The notes under the pieces: model-generated
Databases searched by the model: none
Told to the model about the DNA's origin: nothing
The model's input: only the letters and a program-made list of their open reading frames with translations
Made by a program: the position numbers and the translations under genes
Shown: positions 3,918 to 6,677 of the stretch, piece by piece
Position numbering within the stretch: the stretch's first letter is position 1
How the letters are laid out: every line of letters starts with the position of its first letter
Source: Methanofollis sp.
Lineage (GTDB): Archaea; Halobacteriota; Methanomicrobia; Methanomicrobiales; Methanofollaceae
Assembly: GCA_028696365.1 (NCBI GenBank)
Contig: JAQVHG010000124.1
Location: 1 to 6,677 of the forward strand
Length of the DNA: 6,677 nucleotides
Reading direction: 5' to 3'

Positions 3918-5138
3918 ATGTCTATCCAGGCCGTTGCTGAAGAGGTCGCAGACCAGATCCGCGCCGCAGACTTCATCGAAGTCTACGCTCATCACGACGC
4001 CGACGGGATCGCCGCAGGGGCGATCCTCTGCCAGGCGATCCTTAGAGCGGGCGGGCGGTTCAGGCTACGGGTGCGTCAGAGCATCGGGGTCGAAGATATC
4101 ATCCACCCTGAATCGACGCTCCTCTGCGACCTCGGCGCCGGTCTTGCCGACCTGCCTGAGAGCGTGATGGTCGTCGACCATCACGTCCCGCACTTCAAGG
4201 GGGCGTACCACGTCAACCCGCACCTTGCGGGCATCGACGGGGAACGAGAACTCTCGGCGTCAGGGACGGCATATCTTGTGGCACAGGCACTCGGCGACCA
4301 CCGCGACCTGGTCGGGCTTGCACTCCTCGGCGTCCTTGGAGACAGGCAGGATTTTTCTGGGAAAAACCGTGAGATCCTCAACGAAGGGATCGCCAACGGT
4401 TACATCTCCCCAGAAAAAGGCTTCCTTCTCCCTGGCCGCGGGGTGCGTGAGGCCCTCGAGACCGCCATCGACCCTTATATCAGCGGCATAAGCGGAGAAC
4501 CAGAGACCGTGACGAAGATCCTCGAGCAGGCCGCAGGCGAGGACGAGGTCGACGAAGACCTCCTCCTCTCCCTGCTCGTGCTCGACGCCGGTGCCGACGC
4601 CGCACCCTCAGTCTTCTCACGGCTCTACGGGACGCGCTACCAGCTTGAACGCGAGGTCGTCGAAGACGCCCGCACCCTGACCGCCCTCGTCGAAGGCTGC
4701 GGTCAGGAAGGTCGGGGCGGGCTTGCTGCTTCGGTCTGTCTCAGGTCGCCCGACGCCGTCGACGAAGGTTTCCGCGTGGCTGAAGGCTACCGCCGCCGCG
4801 TCCTTGCCGGCGTGGCCGGTGCCAGACCGGTCGACGAGCAGGCGGTGCTCTACGCGGTTACCGACGCCACTGTCGCCAGCGGTGTCGCCGACTGTCTTGC
4901 CTTCGACCTGCAGCGGGACACCCCCGTCGCGGTCATGGCCCCACGCGGCGGCGACGAATGGCATGTCTCGGCACGCACCCCGCCAGGCGTGGAGGTCGAC
5001 CTTGAGGCCGTCCTCCGCGACCTTGCGACCGCACTTGGCGGGAGCGGCGGCGGACACCGGGACCGGAGCGGTGCCTCGGTCCCGGCAGACCGGATTGAAG
5101 AGTTCAGGGACGGATTTGTGAAGGCGGTGGCCACATGA
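3918..5138 (+). CDS. DHH-family RecJ-like nuclease (archaeal GAN/Cdc45-related)
   Basis: Predicted metal-dependent single-strand DNA or RNA exonuclease of the DHH superfamily, related to bacterial RecJ and eukaryotic Cdc45. In Thermococcales the protein from the equivalent gene (GAN) associates with GINS at the replication fork. The 406 residues carry all core motifs: HHDADG (25-30), the Asp of LLCDLG (71), VVDHH (85-89) and GDRQD (141-145), so the Mn-binding site looks intact. The C-terminal DHHA1-type nucleic-acid binding end is seen as GGSGGGH (374-380), followed by SGAS. It is somewhat shorter than Thermococcal GAN, in keeping with variation among archaeal RecJ homologues. It starts seven bases after rps15 without a clear ribosome binding site, suggesting coupled translation, and its stop overlaps the start of pcc1. 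Archaea often have several RecJ-like paralogues, so the precise role (GAN or another RecJ-like enzyme) is inferred from the neighbourhood. Confidence 0.9.
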   Translation: MSIQAVAEEVADQIRAADFIEVYAHHDADGIAAGAILCQAILRAGGRFRLRVRQSIGVEDIIHPESTLLCDLGAGLADLPESVMVVDHHVPHFKGAYHVNPHLAGIDGERELSASGTAYLVAQALGDHRDLVGLALLGVLGDRQDFSGKNREILNEGIANGYISPEKGFLLPGRGVREALETAIDPYISGISGEPETVTKILEQAAGEDEVDEDLLLSLLVLDAGADAAPSVFSRLYGTRYQLEREVVEDARTLTALVEGCGQEGRGGLAASVCLRSPDAVDEGFRVAEGYRRRVLAGVAGARPVDEQAVLYAVTDATVASGVADCLAFDLQRDTPVAVMAPRGGDEWHVSARTPPGVEVDLEAVLRDLATALGGSGGGHRDRSGASVPADRIEEFRDGFVKAVAT

Positions 5139-5380
5139 AGGTCAAGGGCACGATCACCACGGAAAGCGTACAGAGTACGTGCGTCGGGCCCTCGCTCGCC
5201 CCTGACAACCTCACCGGGATAGAGACCAGGGTGCAGGGGCGGCAGGTCGTGACTGAAGTCACCGGTACGCACCTGCGGTCGGTGATCGCCTCAGTGGACG
5301 ATTACCTCATGAACCTCGCCATCGCCGAGGATATCTGCGCCTTTGTCTCCGAACAAGAGGGGCGCCACGACACGGTCTGA
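5135..5380 (+). CDS. pcc1: KEOPS complex subunit Pcc1
   Basis: Small dimerising subunit of the KEOPS complex, which with Kae1, Bud32 and Cgi121 installs t6A at position 37 of ANN-decoding tRNAs; Pcc1 contacts Kae1 and helps bind tRNA. The 81-residue product has the family pattern: an N-terminal beta strand (KVKGTITTES), the PDN motif (LAPDN, 21-25), a second strand pair (VQGRQVVTEVTG, 33-44) and the C-terminal helix with SVDDYLMNLAIAEDI (53-67). The length is typical, so it is complete. The start overlaps the stop of the nuclease gene in ATGA (5135-5138), and GGTGG at 5126-5130 lies four bases before the ATG; translation is likely coupled. No other KEOPS gene is in the window. Confidence 0.9.
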   Translation: MKVKGTITTESVQSTCVGPSLAPDNLTGIETRVQGRQVVTEVTGTHLRSVIASVDDYLMNLAIAEDICAFVSEQEGRHDTV

Positions 5381-5445
5381 ATACATGGCAAATCAGGGTG
5401 GAGAAAAATACGCAGGAGATTACATTCATATAAATTGGTGATTTC

Positions 5446-6045
5446 ATGGCAAAGAGAAAACAGGTTGGAAAGCGGGTCGAGGGCTGGAAGGCCAAGTCCT
5501 GGTACAAGGTCTATGGTCCTGAAGCTTTTGGCAAGGCCTATATCGGCGACGTCATCTCCGAAAACCCGTCGAACGTTACAGGACGCGTGCTGCAGACGAC
5601 GCTCGGCGAGATCACGCAGGACTATGGGAAGCAGCACATCAAGATGCGCTTCAAGGTAAAGAACGTGGCCGGCGACGCGGCGTACACCGAGTTCATCGGG
5701 CACGAGATCACTCGCGACTACATGCGCGGGTTGGTGAAGAGAAAGACCTCACGGGTCAGTTCCATCGTCATGGTTCCCACCAAGGACGAGAAGGACGTGA
5801 GGGTCACGGTCACGTGCTTCACCATCAACAGGGCCGAGAGCAGTCAGATCCACTCTATCAGGGCGACGATCTCCAAGACTCTCTCCGACATCGCAAAAGA
5901 GAGCACCTTTGACGAGTTCTCCAAGATGATCGTCTCTGGAGACCTTGCCAAAGAGATCTTCAAGGCCATCAAGACCATCTTCCCGGTCCGCCGGGTCGAG
6001 GTCATCAAGAGCAAGGTCGAGACTCCGGTCTCGATCGAGGCCTAA
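5446..6045 (+). CDS. rps3ae: 30S ribosomal protein S3Ae (eS1)
   Basis: Archaeal/eukaryotic ribosomal protein eS1, on the small-subunit platform near the mRNA exit. The 199-residue product has the usual basic start (MAKRKQVGKRVEGWKAKSWY), the central beta-rich part with FKVKNVAGDAAYTEFIGHEITRDYMRGLVKRKTSR (69-103), and the C-terminal helices ending PVRRVEVIKSKVE. Length and ends fit a complete protein. Start choice: GGTGA at 5437-5441 lies four bases before the ATG. It follows pcc1 by 65 bases, in which there is no convincing promoter: the AT-rich stretch at 5424-5436 is too near the ATG, and 5404-5410 is weak. It is therefore probably the last gene of the rps15 operon; a T8 run follows six bases after its stop. 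Confidence 0.96.
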   Translation: MAKRKQVGKRVEGWKAKSWYKVYGPEAFGKAYIGDVISENPSNVTGRVLQTTLGEITQDYGKQHIKMRFKVKNVAGDAAYTEFIGHEITRDYMRGLVKRKTSRVSSIVMVPTKDEKDVRVTVTCFTINRAESSQIHSIRATISKTLSDIAKESTFDEFSKMIVSGDLAKEIFKAIKTIFPVRRVEVIKSKVETPVSIEA

Positions 6046-6050
6046 CTACC

Positions 6051-6058
6051 TTTTTTTT
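6051..6058 (+). terminator. T8 terminator of the rps15-rps3ae operon
   Basis: Eight consecutive T residues begin six bases after the rps3ae stop codon. Long T tracts without a required hairpin are the usual intrinsic termination signal in archaea. Confidence 0.7.
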
Positions 6059-6267
6059 GTCCCTGTAGGATCGACATGGTCCACAGGCCCACGCATATGG
6101 GATGAAAAATTTCTTTGAACCGCATTTCGATGTGTGGAAGGGCGCCCTTTTCTCGCAACAGCCACCAGGTGGATACTGTTTCCGTGCCGCGAAAGGTTTC
6201 CGATAGAGGCGGCGGATCCGCATGCTGGGGGAGAACCTGTACTTCACAGATTCGTCACGAGAGGTCG

Positions 6268-6288
6268 AAAAAAAGGGTTTTGTAGAAA
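6268..6288 (-). repeat. block shared with 1209-1229 beside repeat copies A and B
   Basis: The minus strand reads TTTCTACA, five variable bases, then CTTTTTTT. The same pattern with the same five-base spacing occurs on the plus strand at 1209-1229. In both places it lies on the same side of the hairpin repeat (33 and 85 bases away). The T run could act as a terminator for a transcript through the repeat. Confidence 0.45.
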
Positions 6289-6373
6289 TTCTCTTGATGA
6301 ATCTCAGTGACGGGGAGATGGCCGCCACACGATAGGTCGAGGATGGTAGCACTCTCATCACAGTCGTCCATTG

Positions 6374-6444
6374 TGCCTTCCCGACCCTATCGCCATCCCA
6401 GGGGTCTGGGGACAGAGCCCCCAGCGCGAGCGTTTGCGAAGGCG
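6374..6444 (-). repeat. dispersed hairpin repeat, copy B
   Basis: Read on the minus strand it aligns without gaps to 1105-1175 (52 of 71 bases identical by eye count). Outer arms GCCTTC/GAAGGC are kept. The core stem is CTGGGGGC-TCT-GTCCCCAG; relative to copy A one C-G pair has become T-A and one G-C pair has become G-T, so pairing is retained. The middle stem has changed sequence (TCGC with GCGA). The following block ACCCCTGGGA and the end GGGAAGGC are also conserved. Confidence 0.7.
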
Positions 6445-6677
6445 ATCGACGCAGGTTTGCGCACCAAAGAGGTGAGGACCTCTCAATCATCATCCATCGC
6501 CATCTTCTCCGAGAGGAAGGTAGGAGATTTTGGGATGACCTCCACACCATCGCGCGCGAGAGGGAGACCGGCGCGTACGATAGGGAAAGGCACACAGATC
6601 AGGGCACGATCTAGTAGAGCCATGATCATTTTCATCGCGTACGCGTGAGCGAAAGGTCCATCTCAGATTATTCTTCA

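Larger units (their letters stand above)
6059..6677. other. long apparently non-coding stretch with repeats
   Basis: No reading frame here looks like a gene. The minus-strand frame 6005-6595 runs into the end of rps3ae and its terminator and has an odd Arg/Ser/Pro/Cys-rich composition. The plus-strand frame 6307-6648 passes through the hairpin repeat. The stretch contains repeat copy B (6374-6444), an imperfect inverted repeat (6330-6339 with 6382-6392), a block shared with the region near copy A (6268-6288), and two perfect 10-base palindromes (GCGGATCCGC at 6212-6221, CGCGTACGCG at 6636-6645). It may hold decayed sequence or a non-coding RNA; neither can be shown here. Confidence 0.5.

Noticed and set aside
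5385..5441. 18-codon frame between pcc1 and rps3ae, its TGA overlapping the rps3ae ribosome binding site
   Set aside because: Suggestive of a leader peptide, but no ribosome binding site precedes it and frames of this length are common by chance. Conservation in relatives would be needed.
6300..6366. Box C/D guide RNA candidate on the minus strand (GTGATGA and CTGA 47 bases apart)
   Set aside because: No convincing C'/D' pair, no closing stem outside the boxes, and the spacing is longer than usual.
6005..6595. 196-codon minus-strand open frame
   Set aside because: It overlaps the end of rps3ae and the T8 terminator, has biased Arg/Ser/Pro/Cys composition, contains repeat copy B and resembles no family I know. 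Probably a GC-driven chance frame.
6307..6648. 113-codon plus-strand open frame
   Set aside because: It runs through the palindromic repeat, starts without a ribosome binding site and has low-complexity Arg/Ser content.
1..6677. CRISPR array or defence system
   Set aside because: No regularly spaced direct repeats of the right size and no cas, restriction or toxin-antitoxin proteins among the genes.

Overview
The window looks like a chromosomal segment of a methanogenic archaeon, most likely of the order Methanomicrobiales. Evidence: archaeal-type ribosomal proteins S15 and S3Ae, an archaeal RecJ-like/GAN nuclease next to the KEOPS subunit Pcc1, a tRNA gene without encoded CCA, archaeal TATA boxes in place of -10/-35 promoters, T-run terminators, a CGGC protein, and a membrane-anchored double winged-helix regulator of a kind common in methanogens. 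The order is inferred from protein style and base composition; no genus is claimed.

Layout. Positions 1-169 hold no gene I can support. A minus-strand membrane-tethered transcription regulator (170-946) is divergent from a plus-strand ABC-2 type permease (1395-2408). The roughly 450 bp between them carry a large palindromic repeat unit (1060-1219) and the permease promoter. Convergent to the permease is a minus-strand CGGC-domain protein (2682-3011), probably read from a leaderless mRNA. Next come a minus-strand tRNA-Gly(CCC) (3122-3192) and, divergent from it, the housekeeping operon rps15 - RecJ-like/GAN - pcc1 - rps3ae (3452-6045), which ends at a T8 tract. The last 620 bp (6059-6677) appear non-coding and carry another copy of the palindromic repeat.

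How the genes work together. The four-gene operon joins small-subunit ribosome assembly (S15, S3Ae), replication/repair (GAN-like DHH nuclease, which in Thermococcales partners the GINS complex) and tRNA t6A modification (Pcc1 of KEOPS). Gaps are 7 bp, -4 bp and 65 bp, so one transcript is likely.

Most interesting signals. (1) The long leader of rps15 can fold into a compact three-way junction with no unpaired bases at the junction (3343-3390). Its 5' strand can instead pair perfectly with a segment just upstream of the rps15 ribosome binding site. S15 binds a three-way junction in 16S rRNA, and in bacteria it represses its own mRNA through structured leaders, so this is a candidate archaeal S15 autoregulatory leader. 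(2) An 18-bp near-perfect palindrome abuts the upstream rps15 TATA box, in the classic position of an archaeal repressor operator. (3) A dispersed palindromic element occurs at least twice, with a base-pair-preserving difference in its core stem, plus a diverged third copy. One copy sits inside a 160-bp unit with MITE-like terminal inverted repeats. All of this was read by eye; no search or folding program was run.
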